A DNA stretch of 64,000 bases from Aralia elata. Taxonomy: Eukaryota > Streptophyta > Magnoliopsida > Apiales > Araliaceae. The notes beneath the pieces were generated by a model that did no database searches, was not told where the DNA came from, and saw nothing but the letters and a program-made list of their open reading frames with translations. Location: NCBI GenBank assembly GCA_034770075.1, contig CM068384.1, positions 102,855,613-102,919,612 on the forward strand, written 5' to 3'. Below are positions 37,001 to 46,692 of this stretch, one piece after another; the stretch's first letter is position 1, and every line of letters starts with the position of its first letter. The translations under genes and the position numbers were made by a program.

Positions 37001-37176
37001 TCATCGATTGGGCAGGGCTAATTATTCCTGAAGAAGGTAGGAAGAGGGACTCGGGCGATGTAGCCGTAGTCATCGGGGAAGTTTCCGATGTGAAGCCACC
37101 TTTCATCCAGCGCATTCCGTCGGATATGACCATCGACAACTGGACAATGGAACCAGTGATATCCAAACAAGGATAA
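34072..37176 (+). CDS. Gag-protease polyprotein of the Tat-like element, 1034 codons, intact frame
   Basis: Residues about 1-110 form a Lys/Pro-rich, partly coiled-coil N-terminus. Residues about 125-245 are the retrotransposon gag domain (GDPYTHLKIYIGEL, LTGEARIWYVRL, LTQYSFQ). A modified knuckle lies near 403 (CAYHSGSPSHDTQEC). The protease lies near 680, where the catalytic motif reads VLIDGGSVLNICP instead of the DTG/DSG of most retroelements (Tat elements usually have DNGS), with NLLLGRPWIH about 80 residues on. At about 845-885 a Gly-rich stretch (FQPGQGLGKSSQG and AGLGYHEG) looks like a G-patch. Gag makes the particle and binds RNA; the protease matures it. It ends 92 bases before the first ATG of the RT frame, in line with the stop- or intron-separated arrangement of this lineage. 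Confidence 0.9.
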   Translation: MADLPPTNPSSISREEFDDFKKQMLEMAMMLREQLLPRQDPPKKDPLQPKGEPVVPKAIPIPNRTVITIPKEGDTDDLRKKMKQMEETIQSLKGIGSLGRVNYSDLCVFPRTRYPEKFKIPEFEKYNGKGDPYTHLKIYIGELGSYAEDEGLRMQLFQKSLTGEARIWYVRLDNARIHNWEELAHTFLTQYSFQAQMAPDRYQMTKIKKQLKESFRDYAQRWRGMAAQVNPPMSESKMVMTFVDIQEAPYYERVISGIGRPFAEMIKHGEMVDMGLKSGKIRDFTALETAVEQIQSGNYGSTSRRVQKKKEENVSLILQGTSRKAENNPPVQVQRVGPSRQPNFTDQRADGRRRFETSKNRVFTPLGDPLERVLAVLIAQRKIVDLAPLSDPNGRRFDPSKKCAYHSGSPSHDTQECWTLKHIIQNLIDSGEIVVEQPDSPNVKINPLPRHDGEGVNVAEASEAEGPPRLNYVKKINEMISMIGDHESTRGAPIGLAGVGRNIIEGPIKLSAPKILTLAARPQIPVNSLKTVPWNYGGVSEEAASCASITSKGNPLYLPGRVLESKTKKNEEISEEKVMEFLRKMDHPEARGIQILSEESTLTSIIDLVLSSSDHCKILAKVLEEAYAPKEISKEGFGHLVGHLLESDVILFTDDDIPKEGRGHRKPLHIAVISLGYLMNGVLIDGGSVLNICPLSTLKKMNINPKRLRASHVVVRAFDGSRRDTIREIELPVEIGPCTFDISFQVLDFAASYNLLLGRPWIHMAGAVPSTLHKQIKLIIDRNLVTISAECDDPSPSRNGLPVINVDESAAPSSFQALKISTPHYRCLGAPVIKPRVSPELTFVAKEMMKMKFQPGQGLGKSSQGITKPIQLPQQIGKAGLGYHEGVARRHRQGMGSTQLAGNPMTKVNKGGTSKPVIGTGDEELTPTSDESTKRESFLQEVAQKFETSCYIPGQLTSNGEGKDVATPPGAQQCVSVIDWAGLIIPEEGRKRDSGDVAVVIGEVSDVKPPFIQRIPSDMTIDNWTMEPVISKQG

Positions 37177-37268
37177 AACCCGACATCAGGGTGGTAGACC
37201 CCAGAGGATGGGAGGATGAAGAAGTTCATTTTTTTGTTTTGTATTTTGCATAATTATGTCGTTTCGTC

Positions 37269-38999
37269 ATGTTATCTGAAAATGTGATCGTTGTGGAAAA
37301 TGACTTATATATGACAAATATTTTATTTCATGTCAGGTGTACCAAGTTGAGTAATCCTTGCCTAACAAACGGTCTTTCAAATTTGAATGATGATTATGAT
37401 TTTGATATTGAGCTGGATTTCGATTTAATGGGCATTGAGCAAGACGAGACAGATTACGACGACGCGCCTGACGAGATCAAAGGATGGGTCGAGGATAAAC
37501 CCAAACCCAACTTAGACCAAACCATCACCATAGATATCGGAACCCCTGACACGCCCAAAGAACTCAAGATAGGGACAGACCTTACCCCTAGCCAAAAAGC
37601 AGAAATAACTGAGTTGCTAAGCCAATATGAGGACGTCTTTGCCTGGTCTCATGAGGACATGATCGGATTGTCCACAGACATTGTGGTACACCGATTGCCC
37701 ATCAAGGAGGGTTTCAGGCCTGTCAAGCAGAAACTAAGAAAGTTGAAACCGGAGTGGAGCTTGAAGGTGAAAGAGAAGATCATCAAACAGTTCAGGGCTG
37801 GAATTATTATGGTATCCACTTACCCAGAATGGCTGTCCAATGTAGTCCTAGTGGCTAAGCCTAGAGGGAAGGTGAGAGTATATGTCGACTATAGAGATCT
37901 AAACAAGGCCAGTCTCAAGGATAACTTCCCGGTGCCTTTCATACACATCCTGGTGGATAACACAACCCAGTATGAGATGTACTCTTTTGTTGATTGCTTT
38001 GCGGGGTATCATCAGATAATGGTGGCGGAAGAAGATCGGGAAAAGACCGCGTTCATCACCCCTTGGGGCACTTTCTGCTATAGACGATTGGCTTTCGGTC
38101 TCACAAATGCGGGGGCTACTTATCAGAAAGCCATGATGGCCCTGTTCCACGACATGATGCACAAGGAGATAGAGGTCTACGTGGATGATATTATCGTGAA
38201 GTCAAGGGTAGAATCTGATCATATAACCCATCTCAAAAAGCTATTCGATCGGCTCAGAAAATATAATTTGAAGCTCAATCCAGCAAAGTGTGCTTTCGGA
38301 GTGCAGTCGGGCAAGCTCTTGGGATTCCTGGTTAGTGATCGGGGCATTGAGTTGGATCCAACAAAGATTAAGGCCATTGTGGATATGCCGACCCCTCGCA
38401 AAGAGAAGGAGATAAGAGAATTCCTGGAGAGAATAAACTTCATCAGCCGCTTCATATCCCACTTGACGACTACATGCGAGCCGATTTTCAAACTATTAAG
38501 GAATGATGCTTCCCAAGAGTGGAATGTGCAATGTCAGAAAGCCTTTCAGACCATTAAAAAGCAGCTGACAGAGGCACCAGTGCTGGTACCCCCAAAGGAT
38601 GAGATCCCTTTGTTTATGTATATATCGGTCAATACCATTGCGATGGAATGTATGCTAGGACAGAATAATGAAGCAGGTAAAGAGCAGGCCATCTATTACC
38701 TCAACAAGAGATTTAGCCGATGTGAACAGAATTACACTCCCATCGAGAAGACCTGTTGTGCTTTGGCCTGGGCTGCCGGGAGATTACAGCATTACCTCCA
38801 TGGGCATACTACGTACCTGATATCGAGAATGGATCTCCTGAAATATATTTTTGAAAGGCCCATGCTGAACTGTCGACTATCAAGATGGCAGTTAATCTTA
38901 CAACAGTTCGACATGGTATACGTAACTCAGAAAGCCATGAAAGGGCAGGGAATTGCAGATAGTTGGCAGAAACGCCAGCAGGGGGGATGGAGCCTTTAG
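37269..38999 (+). pseudogene. Reverse transcriptase and first RNase H of the Tat-like element
   Basis: This 576-codon frame holds the RT: a linker LSQYEDVFAWSHEDM, then RVYVDYRDLNKAS near residue 204, SFVDCFAGYHQIMVAEEDRE, FGLTNAGATYQKAM and the catalytic EVYVDDIIVKSR (YVDD at 304-307). Thumb and connection follow (LLGFLVSDRGIELDP, then a stretch around EFLERINFISRF). The first RNase H (about residues 430-560) lacks the usual catalytic Asp at its first strand (LFMYISVNTIAMECML) and looks degenerate, as known for lineages with a second RNase H. The frame ends in an aberrant tail after GIADSWQK. A one-base shift at about 38960 should continue into the next frame. An acceptor-like TTCATGTCAG at 37327-37336 hints that the true start may follow an intron. 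Confidence 0.88.
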
Positions 39000-39478
39000 A
39001 AACTCTTTTGTCGGGCGAAGATGTATTTTGGGTCTCACACACGAAATGTGATGACGAGGGACATTTCTGGAAGTTGTATTTTGATGGTGCCATGAATGCT
39101 GAAGGGGCAGGAGCCGGAGCAGTCCTGGTCTCTATCACCGGAGAGCAATACCCTGTGGCCACTAAATTGCAGTTCAGTAGTTCGAACAACACAGCTGAGT
39201 ACGAGGGATGTATCTTGGGACTCCGTTTTGCCTGCGATATAGGAGTGAAGAGACTAGTGGTGTTCGGGGATTCAGAACTGGTAATCAGACAGGCGATCGG
39301 GGTGTACAGCACAAAAGAGCTCCGGTTACTTCCATACCATTGTTGTGTTATCCAATTGATGCGAGAGTTCGAAGATATCGCTTTTCGACATATCCCCCGG
39401 GGACGGAATGATTTTGCTGATGCATTGGCAACTCTGGCTTCCTTAATCCACGTAATCAAGAGAAGGGACATTCCATAG
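38963..39478 (+). pseudogene. Second (archaeal-type) RNase H of the Tat-like element
   Basis: KLYFDGAMNAEGAGAGAVLV (first Asp, near residue 40), NNTAEYEGCILGL (Glu), VVFGDSELVIRQ (second Asp) and RGRNDFADALATLAS (last Asp) make a complete set of RNase H catalytic residues. This extra domain between the RT/first RNase H and the integrase is the hallmark of Tat/Ogre elements in the Ty3/Gypsy group. It overlaps the previous frame by 37 bases because of a frameshift. A TAG at 39476-39478 ends it. The same frame continues open beyond the stop into the integrase. Confidence 0.9.
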
Positions 39479-40810
39479 ATTGAGATAGCAGTACAGAATG
39501 CCCCAACATACGAGGAGCATGTTGCAGTATTATGGGACGAGGTGGTTCTGCCAAAACGGCCTTGGTATCACGACATAAGGGAATATCTGAGGGATAGATC
39601 CATTCCCGACCAGGCAAACCGAGCTGAGAGGATGAGAATTCAAAAGATGGCAATGAAGTTTTACCTGAGTGGGGATTCACTCTACAAGAGGGATGCTGGT
39701 TTGGGACTGTTGTAATGCGTAGATGAAACGCAGGCCCAAAGGATTATGGACGAAATACATGGTGGAGTGCGTGGGCCACACATGAGTGGACCGATGCTGG
39801 TCAAAAAGATCTTGAGAATGGGGCATTACTGGTTAACACTAAAAGCCGACTGCGATGATCATGTCAAACGGTGTTACCAATGCCAGGCGCACGGTAATGT
39901 GATCCATACACCTCCTAATGAACTGCACTGTATGACCTCCCCGTGGCCATTCTCAATGTGGGGAATGGATGTAATCGGACCGATAGAGCCCAAAGCAAGC
40001 AACGGACACCGATTCATTTTCGTCATGATCGATTACTTCACTAAATGGGTAGAAGCAGCTTCTTTCCGCAAAGTAACTCAGGAGATCATCGTCGGTTTCA
40101 TCAGGAATAATGTCATTTATCGATACGGGCAACCTGAGGTTTTGGTCTCCGACAATGCCAAGAATTTGAACAACGCCCTCATGAAGGGATTATGCGACCA
40201 GTTTAAGATCAAACACCTCAATTCTGTCATTTACCGTCCTAAGATGAATGGGGCAGTGGAGGCTGCAAATAAGAACATCAAGAAGATCATGGCGAAAATG
40301 TCTATTAATCATCGGGGATGGCCGGATTTGCTACCCCTCACCCTGCTAGCATACAGAACGTCAACACGTACTTCTACAGGGGAAACCCCTTACGCTTTGG
40401 TATATGGAATGGAGGTTGTTCTGCCGGTTGAGGTTGAGATGGCGTCCCTCAGAATATTGATCGATGCTCAGATAAGCGAGGAGGATTGGATGCAAAGTCG
40501 ATATGACCAATTGGCCCTAATTGATGAAAGGAGGGTGTCTGCTGTTTGGCACGGTCAGTTATATCAACAAAGGATCTCTCGATCATACGACAAAAGGATA
40601 AGACTGCGGAAGTTCAAGGAAAATGACCTAGTGCTAAAGAGGGTCATGCCTTGTCAAGACGAAGCCAAAGGGAAGTTTGCCCCGAACTGGGAAGGACCTT
40701 TTGTGATTAAGAAAGTGCTATCTGGAGGAGCCCTCATATTGCAAGAAATGGATGGTGAGGTATTTCCACAACCCCTCAATTCCGACTCGGTGAAGCGGTT
40801 CTACGCTTGA
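39479..40810 (+). pseudogene. Integrase of the Tat-like element (stop codons upstream, catalytic triad intact)
   Basis: After the TAG at 39478 the frame runs through a linker (YHDIREYLRDRS, then QKMAMKFYLSGDSLYKR) to a TAA at 39713-39715 and on from 39746 for 354 codons. The zinc-binding part has IHGGVRGPHMSG and CYQCQ. The core has GMDVIGP, VSDNAKNL and NGAVEAANKN. The spacing between the second Asp and the Glu is exactly 35 residues, so the D,D-35-E triad is complete. The C-terminus has TSTGETPYALVYGMEVVLP and GKFAPNWEGPFVIKKVLSGG. There is no chromodomain. In the family it joins the cDNA to chromosomal DNA. Two stops keep this copy from being made as part of pol. Confidence 0.9.
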
Positions 40811-41406
40811 ATCATCAATTTCCCTTTTTCTTTGAGGAACGAACTATGTAGGACCTGATCTCCCAACTTGTGGGGGTACGTAGGCAGCCATCATGGCACG
40901 GTCCGATTCCTAAAAAAAATAATACTTTCCCTAAACAAAACCAATTCCAACAGCCAGATAAACCTTCCTACACCCTCAAAACCTTCCCGAAACCAGCCGA
41001 CTAATCAGCTTCATCTCAGATGACATAACCCTGATCCAACCAAAACAGTTAGCCAAAATCTAAGACCCAGTCCGATGAAATCAACAGGGGTACGACAATA
41101 TCTGTCAGATCTCCATCAAGACTTGAGAAGAGAAAGAAAGCGAAATGTCAAAATCATGGTCAACTGGATAAAATGAGGATCCAATGAAAGGCAACGATAC
41201 GACAAAAAGGGAAAATGACTAAATTTAAATGCATGTCTGTATATATAAGTCATTTTGTTACAACATTTCTCTTTCGATAACCGATGAAACTGATATAGTC
41301 TATGCAGGAAATAAAATAATCTACAAATCTGAAACTAGCTGAAGCAGGATGGATAAAGTGGTGGATAGATCTGAAGCATCAGCATCCCCTGCAATCTGCT
41401 GCCCCA
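40811..41406 (+). other. 3' untranslated region after integrase, with conserved Tat motif
   Basis: Non-coding. At about 40848-40905 it holds ACCTGATCTCC, GTACGTAGGCAGCC and GGCACGGTCC, a short conserved block found downstream of the integrase in many Tat/Ogre elements. No reading frame is recognisable until the antisense gene at 41407. Confidence 0.6.
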
Positions 41407-42840
41407 TCATGTCGATGCGATCCAATAAAGCAGTGGCTCGGATACAGTCTCAGAATGAGCATCTATAACTGCCCTGGTCTGAATTACAATGGCGTCTCTG
41501 TCAGCAATGGCAGCGTCTCTAGCCAGAATGGCATCATCTCTCTCAACAAGAGCGGCATCCCTCTCAGCTTCAGGGGCAGAATCAGCTGAGATGGAATAAT
41601 CTGTGGTATCATCTGGGAAAATCACTCCAGAGTCATCAAAGACCCCAGTCTGACTCAAACCAACCGGATCCGAGTCTCCGCGCAACCACTGCACATAAGC
41701 AAATGTCTGGATGTGGCAGCTCTCACTATATTCGGCAAAGATCTTGCGAGACCAAAGATCGTATACCCGCAGTAGATCCCTCTCTGTCTGGGATGATATA
41801 AGGAATCGGTAGGCGGCTGCGCCCGCGAAAGGATGAAAATCCTGTGTTTGATCAAACTGTCCTGTAACCGCCAGAGGATGATAAGTCGTCACGCCTCTCA
41901 AACCAGCAATAGGGATGAAATCCAGGTTGGGCACGTGAGTCAAGAAGCTCATAAAGGAGCAATAACCCGTATAGACCAGGAGATGAAAAGGATCCTCAAT
42001 AACCGACAAAAATGATATCCAGGAGGCCGCATCAGTACAGCTCACGGGACGAAACGAAAACTGCGTGGTTATGTCATGGCTGAAGCAAAACCCTTGGCGA
42101 CGAAAATGGCCGATGGGGCTGAGATGGCTCATAAACCACACGTACAACAAAGTAGAGCTCCCTCTGAATACCCTACCTCGGAAAGACTAACAGTATGAGG
42201 CTGACATGTAGGTATCCGCCAATATCATGGGAAGAACGGTGTGATCCTCCTGAAGGGCTCTAACGGCCGCAATAACTCGCATATCCAACTAATCGGGTCC
42301 GGCTGGTAAGTACAAGACTGAGATGACACAGGCCATCAAAACGTCTACTCTCAAAGCGCCCCAGCGCTCCTCAGACACGGAAAAATCACCAGAGAATAGA
42401 CGAAAACTGGCGGGTGAGCCGAATCAGTTAATCAAGAAATGTAGGGGAACTAGATGATCTGATGTGACCACAGATATCAAGACTGTCCTCCGCAAACCAG
42501 TGAAAGTCAAGAACTGACGGCGCATGGAACCAGCTGTGACCCTGGCACAAGGACCATCCAAAGGCAAGCTGGTAAAGCGAGCATACTCCTCGAGAGTGGG
42601 GGTCAGCTCCACTGTCCCTAATCTGAACACCTGACGGGCAGGGGCCCAATAGCTCAGAATACCCTCCACAAAGCCCGCTGACACCTGAAAGGATAATAAG
42701 GACCAAGAATGTCCCAAAAGACCGTCTGCAATAACCCTGTCGGCCGGCGATAAGCTGTCCAACCAGCGGAAAAGACTGCCAACCAACCCTGTGGAAGGAA
42801 TGAGATCCAGACGTACCACGACATCTGATGACGACATCTG
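41407..42840 (-). pseudogene. Antisense gene 1 of the Tat-like element: DUF7745-type protein, three in-frame stops
   Basis: One minus-strand frame runs from MSSSDVVVRLDLIPS at 42837 to 41407 and is interrupted by only three stops (about 42424, 42290 and 42190), so it was a single protein of about 475 residues. It shows the order I associate with the DUF7745 plant family: YWAPARQVFRLGTVELTPTL and EEYARF near the N-terminus, then GALRVDVLMACVISVLYLPA, TVLPMILADTYMS, STLLYVWFMSHL, LLVYTGYCSFMSFLTHVP and VTGQFDQTQDF. The C-terminus has an AERDAALVERDDAILARDAA heptad-like region. Function is unknown. It lies opposite to gag-pol, and a second antisense gene of another family is upstream of it. Confidence 0.65.
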
Positions 42841-43033
42841 TGAAAAATAGTATCAAAAAACTATACAGGGGTCATTTTCTATCCATAAATAAAAAAAACA
42901 TGCATCATACAGTTAATAATAAAGCAATTGAACGGTCATAATGATAAAAACTGTGCATAAATAAACAAATAAGTTCAATACATAGTGCATGAAATAAAAA
43001 TAATAAATCTAACAGGTTCAGGTACAAAAGGCC

Positions 43034-45015
43034 CTATCCTAGCCTGATATAGTCAAAAGTAAGGTCATCTAAGAAGGCGGGATCCTCGAACTGATCCCCT
43101 GGAGTCGTCGAAGTCGGAGGCCCAAAGTTCATGTTGGGGATATATGGCTGCGCTGGGGCATCGGAGGAGCTCGGGCCTGTGTCAAAACCCGTACTATCAG
43201 GATCATATGCATAGGCATCCTCTGGAGTCCGACCTAGCACCCGAAGATACAACGACAGCTGCTCCACCTGACGGGTCAGAGTGTCGATCTGCTCAGCATG
43301 AGTGGGACTCCGAACACAGGTGCCCCAATCGGTCATCATCACCGAGCCGGGGACCATATCTCCAAGAAAGAAGGTGGCCCGGGTCTGGGGACCGATGGTG
43401 CAGGGCACCCACCAGATACGAAACGCCTCACTCGTGCTAGGACCCGAAGAGAGCGTCTGACCATCCTCCCCCGCGAGCATGATCTCCGAAGGCTGAGAAT
43501 CCAAGGGCCAAGATGTGGTGAAAGGAAGGGAGTGCGAAATGCGGATCTCTCCAGTAACGCATCTGAATGCGCGCTCTCCCAGGTACATCACCCAGCCCCC
43601 GACGCTCTGCAGAGTAAGGCGGCGGGTGGAAAGCACGAACTCTAGGCCGGAAGGATACCCATATGTGAAACCCACGGCCAGATGCTCAAAAAGATAAGGC
43701 GTCCAGACGACCTCTGCAGTAGTGATCAGCTCCAGCTGAATGCGGCAATGGGCAAAGCTGCCAGACACCGGGACCTCCTCCAGGGTGCTGTGGTGCCATC
43801 GCCGACCTCGGGGATAGGTATCCAGACCGAGGGTAGTGACAGGCCTCAGACAAGGAAGACGCTCGTAGGCCCAGAACTGTGAACAGAAACAAGGCAAGGC
43901 ATGAGTAACCGTCAAATGCAGAAAAGAGAAATGAAATGAAGGGAAGTACAGCAAGAAAAAAGGAAGAGGAGGCTCACTAGCAAAAAGTGGTAGAATCCGA
44001 GCCAAGCATCTGTCTGTCCCTCTGAGCGTAGACGAAGACTGTGGAGGAAATAAGCAAAGGTGAAGGACCTCCAGTCATAGTCGTCGATCCGGTCTACATC
44101 CCTGGCAGCTCCGACGACGCTGAAATAAATGGTAGAGGAGTTGTTCCCTAAGAAACAACCCCTCATAATGGTCAGGAACAGGCGTCGGAGCAGAATATCA
44201 CGAGTGGCTCGATCCGCTGGGAATGGCGTCGCATATATGCCTCCGACAGCGTCAACAGCCAAAGCGTCGAACCGAATGCTGCGGGCCTTAAAGACCCGGT
44301 CGTCGGCAGCAAAACCCAACAAAGCTCGGACCTCCGCTGGAGTAATGTCAAGATCCAGACGGACACGAGATCCAGTGAACTCGATACCCGTGATGTACCT
44401 CCAGTCCCAGGGAGTCAGCACGACCTCACAGTCCAAAAGATGAAGGGACTGGGTCTGGTGAAACGATCTCTCGGACAGAGCCCTCATATAACCCCAGGGG
44501 CACTAACGGGGAATGATGGTGAAGAAATGACGAAAACCCCAGGCATCCACCACTGCGCGGTAATCGCTGTGCAAAGCCGTGTAGAGGGAGTAAATGTTAA
44601 ACCAGTTACCCCTCGGCTGAGTAAACTCGGGCACCTGTGGTAATCACTAATGGGTCAGTCCAGATACGAACGAAAATTGAGAATAAATTCAGAGCAGAAT
44701 TGAATATACCTCATTAGCAACGAGAGATGCTGAGGGGTGACGACTGAGATCCCGACCCAATAGATCGGGTATCTGCACAGAGGCGCCAGATAGGGCACGA
44801 TGAGGAGATGGAGCTGGTGTGCTGGAGGATGGCCCCTCTACCGCAATATTCGGAAGAGCAACCTCCTCAACATCGGGATGGTCGGGCTTGATGACAACCT
44901 CCGCCAGTCGGCGAGCCTAGCAGGCCTGAGGCAAGGCAGGAACGGGTGCAACCCTACGGCGGCGAACGCCCGAGGTCCGAGACGTAGTGGAGCTACTAAG
45001 AGTGTCAGGATCCAT
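43034..45015 (-). pseudogene. Antisense gene 2 of the Tat-like element: plant mobile domain (PMD)-like protein, three exons
   Basis: Exons are 45015-44710, 44634-43978 and 43876-43034. Both introns (76 and 101 bases) have GT...AG borders and lie between whole codons (phase 0), so the joined frame is 602 codons including the stop. Only two stops interrupt it (TAG at 44917-44919 and 44503-44505). Exon 2 has LHLLDCEVVLTPWDWRYITG, IEFTGSRVRLDLD and LLGFAADDRVFKA; exon 3 starts FWAYERLPCLRPVTTLG, continues through IRISHSLPFTTSWPLD and ends in an acidic tail. The layout matches plant mobile domain proteins (MAIN/MAIL1-like), which are known both as host genes and inside transposable elements. Identification is by motif order only. 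A captured host gene or an antisense accessory gene of this lineage are both possible. Confidence 0.7.
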
Positions 45016-45785
45016 AGCTGGAATAGAACAGGCAAAGAGGAAGGTAAATTCTATTTTGAATTATGTCACAAACATTCTAATTCCCTATCATCATCATAGA
45101 ATTAATGCAGTATGATGCATATTTACTATATAAAAAAAAAATCGGCAGAGTTTCGTCTATAAAATGGGCATCTCATGCATAGCTAAACATGTTTTCTATT
45201 AATCCCAGCCACAACAGATCAAAATTGCATTCATATGGATAATTGCAACATGAAAAGGACCCTAATGCATGATTTTCTTTCAAAAAAGAAACAACAGATA
45301 TGTGGGATCGCATCGTGAGTGTAAAATATGACTTGCACAGTTGATACATAGCATGTACATACAATAATACATGACATAGCATTTCAAAGCATACATTTGT
45401 ATCTCTAAACATGCAAAGTAGCAAATGTATAGCAAAACATTGACGAAATTGGAAAACAATCGGTCAAAATGTTACCTGTAGCGTGTAGATCGATCTAACC
45501 GGAGCGGTTTTTGCAAGAACATTGGAAAATTCGGCAAAAAGGACGTGCAAAGGTGCAAAAGTCGTGTGGGGTACGAATGAAAGTGACAGATCTGGGAAGC
45601 GACTGGCCGCTTATAGCCCCGATCCTGACCGCAGATCAATCTGCGGCTGGCCGCAGATCCATCTGCGGCTGGGCCCAGTGCTTCCCCCTTGTCCAATGCA
45701 AGCTTAATCGATTCTAAAACCCGTTTGACTCATAATTTGGTAATAAAATGCAAGATTTTGATGAATCGGGTGTCGAACACGACTT
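45016..45785. other. Non-coding stretch upstream of the antisense PMD gene, with palindromic 22-mers
   Basis: No gene recognised. It should contain the promoter and leader of the antisense gene. At 45629-45650 and 45651-45672 there are two consecutive 22-base units of CCGCAGATC(A/C)ATCTGCGG followed by CTGG, each an almost perfect palindrome. Confidence 0.55.
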
Positions 45786-46490
45786 CTCAATTCGACCGAG
45801 CGACCGGAGACGAGACCCGGCACTCATAGGACAATCAACCGGATACGAGACCCGGTGATTACGAGATGGATGACCGGATACGAGACCCGGCCCCGACAAG
45901 AAAATCGACCGGATACGAGACCCGGCGATTACGAGATGGGTGACTGGATACGAGACCCGGCCCCGACAAGACGATCGACCGGATACGAGACCCGGCGATT
46001 ACGAGATGGGTGACCGGATACGAGACCCGGCCCCGACGAGACGATCGACCGGATACGAGACCCGGCGATTACGAGATGGGTGATCGGATACGAGACCCGG
46101 CCCCGACGAGACAATCGACTGGATACGAGACCCGGCGATTACGAGATGGGTGACCGGATACGAGACCCGGCCCCGACAAGACGATCGACCGAATACGAGA
46201 CCCGGCGATTACGAGATGGGTGACCGGATACGAGACCCGGCCCCGACAAGATGATCAACCGGATACGAGACCCGGTGATTACGAGATGGGTGACCGGATA
46301 CGAGACCTGGCCCCGACAAGACGATCAACCGGATACAAGACCCGGCAACCACGAGGCGAGCAACCGGATACGAGACCCGGCGCAGACGAGACGATCAACC
46401 GGATATGAGACTCGGCGATCACGAGACTGGCGACCGAATACGAGATCCGGCGCAAACGAGACAATAGATTGGAAGACTGAACCCGACGAC
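45786..46490 (+). repeat. Minisatellite: 35-bp unit arranged as a 70-bp dimer, about ten dimers
   Basis: The core GACCGGATACGAGACCCGG recurs every 35 bases. Alternate copies are followed by CCCCGACAAGACGATC or by CGATTACGAGATGGGT, so the higher-order period is 70 bases (for example CCCCGAC at 45961, 46031 and 46101). The first and last units are more diverged. It lies between the antisense genes and the 3' LTR. Frames read through it on either strand are repetitive artefacts. Confidence 0.93.
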
Positions 46491-46679
46491 TAACAATGCG
46501 GTCAGGGATTGAGGCATTAACACTTTTACGAGTGTTTTGCATGCATTACATCTTGTGTTGCATCATAAGCTACATGTGTTGCATCATGTATGTACTATCA
46601 TTCTTGTGCCCTGTCATTCATGCATCGGGTGTCTATTTCTTTATCCTGTTCATTTCATTTAACATTTCATAAACATGAT
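46491..46679 (+). other. Spacer between minisatellite and polypurine tract
   Basis: Non-coding, with repeats of TGTTGCATCAT- and ATGCAT-like words. Confidence 0.5.
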
Positions 46680-46692
46680 AAAGAGGGGCAGC
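46680..46692 (+). promoter_or_regulatory. Polypurine tract of the Tat-like element
   Basis: AAAGAGGGGCAGC directly precedes the 3' LTR. Confidence 0.85.

Noticed and set aside
43144..43882. Plus-strand frames opposite the PMD-like gene
   Set aside because: No motifs. The minus strand gives a coherent three-exon gene in this place.
45786..46490. CRISPR-like regular 35-bp repeats
   Set aside because: The units are contiguous with two alternating tails and no unique spacers, inside a plant retrotransposon. It is a minisatellite.
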